Shown in pieces: positions 63,695-64,000 of a stretch of 64,000 nucleotides of DNA; positions within the stretch are counted from its first letter, which is position 1, and every line of letters begins with the position of its first letter. The notes beneath the pieces were generated by a model. It had not been told where the DNA came from. It did no database searches and saw nothing but the letters and a program-made list of their open reading frames with translations. The position numbers and the translations under genes were made by a program. The DNA is from Streptomyces kanamyceticus (lineage in GTDB: Bacteria; Actinomycetota; Actinomycetes; Streptomycetales; Streptomycetaceae): contig NZ_CP023699.1 in the NCBI RefSeq assembly GCF_008704495.1, forward strand, positions 8,556,001-8,620,000, given 5' to 3'.

Positions 63695-64000
63695 GTACTC
63701 AGGTGTACTGCATGGGTCTGACATACGCGGGCTGACCAGGAAACCGGGACCGGGACGTGACGAAGGCATTGGCCGTCTCCGCGGACAGCAGGGTGACCGG
63801 TGCCTTCGTCCGGCCTCGGCTGCCATACGGGGACAAGACGTTCCCACCGTGCTGTCAACGGCCACTTGATCGTCCCCGCTTGCGGGTTTGCAGTGGGCAG
63901 GTCACGATCGCCGCCACGCATGACTTGGCGTAGTCGGGTTGGCCGCAGGTTCGAGGCCCCGGCGGGGCACTCGGAACATGCGAACAGCGGACAGTGCGGC
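63695..64000. other. Region upstream of hsdR to the window end
   Basis: It should hold the hsdR promoter. I see no gene; the last 120 bases carry the right island repeat. Confidence 0.5.
63881..63990 (+). repeat. Right direct repeat of the island (att-like)
   Basis: TGCGGGTTTGCAGTGGGCAG at 63881, then ATGACTTGGCGTAGTCGGGT and GCCGCAGGTTCGAGGCCCCG. It aligns along its length with 51452-51559. The CAGGTTCGAG core followed by GGCGGGGCACT resembles the 3' end of a tRNA gene. Confidence 0.7.

Overview
The window is a stretch of high-GC actinobacterial chromosome, almost certainly Streptomyces. The signs are strong G/C bias at third codon positions, many GTG starts, many apparently leaderless genes (a TAnnnT box 6-7 nt before the start codon), a DUF5999 protein, the divergent EF-Tu called EF-Tu3, a 25-residue bL37-like ribosomal protein and a rare TTA codon in one small gene.

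Positions 1-47.8 kb look like ordinary chromosome. They hold the end of gcvP, a glutamate-cysteine ligase-like enzyme, a binding-protein/VWA fusion, a CAAX-type protease, PhzF and AhpD proteins and three EamA exporters. They also hold many divergent regulator/target pairs (PadR/AhpD, MocR/PPOX, LysR/EamA, YafY/DUF3224, TetR/FAD monooxygenase, MarR/MFS, HxlR/thiolase), several with readable operators. Other genes here are a HipA/DUF3037 pair, a FabG/SDR operon, ung, lnt, uppP and an AlkD-like DNA repair gene. Short tandem repeats (13, 15 and 17 nt units) sit between several genes. A decayed patch at 42.4-43.1 kb has an orphan 19-bp inverted-repeat operator and a broken HAD gene.

At 47.7-51.2 kb there is a 1,140-bp, nearly perfect inverted duplication. 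The left arm joins an intact AlkD gene to a truncated tuf3. The right arm joins an intact tuf3 to a remnant of the AlkD gene. This rearrangement marks the left edge of an accessory island.

The island (about 51.2 to 63.9 kb) is bounded by imperfect direct repeats that contain tRNA-like D-loop and T-arm sequence. It carries a DUF262-AlbA_2 fusion, an ISAs1 transposase remnant, a second DUF262 protein with an intact HNH-like motif followed by radC, and a type I restriction-modification locus in the order hsdR, AbiEi-like gene, hsdM, hsdS on the minus strand. The DUF262/radC unit has a textbook match to the RecA-independent (PafBC-type) DNA-damage promoter. The same motif precedes ung and one uncharacterised gene elsewhere in the window. 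The AbiEi-like gene has no AbiEii partner; it lies 1 nt before hsdM's natural ATG and has a 12-bp inverted repeat upstream, so it may be the regulator of the methylase operon. The start of hsdM contains a run of seven C and is out of frame by one base. My best reading is a defence island in which a GmrSD-like nuclease unit responds to DNA damage and a type I system is controlled by an AbiEi-family repressor. The motifs are seen directly; the regulation is inferred.
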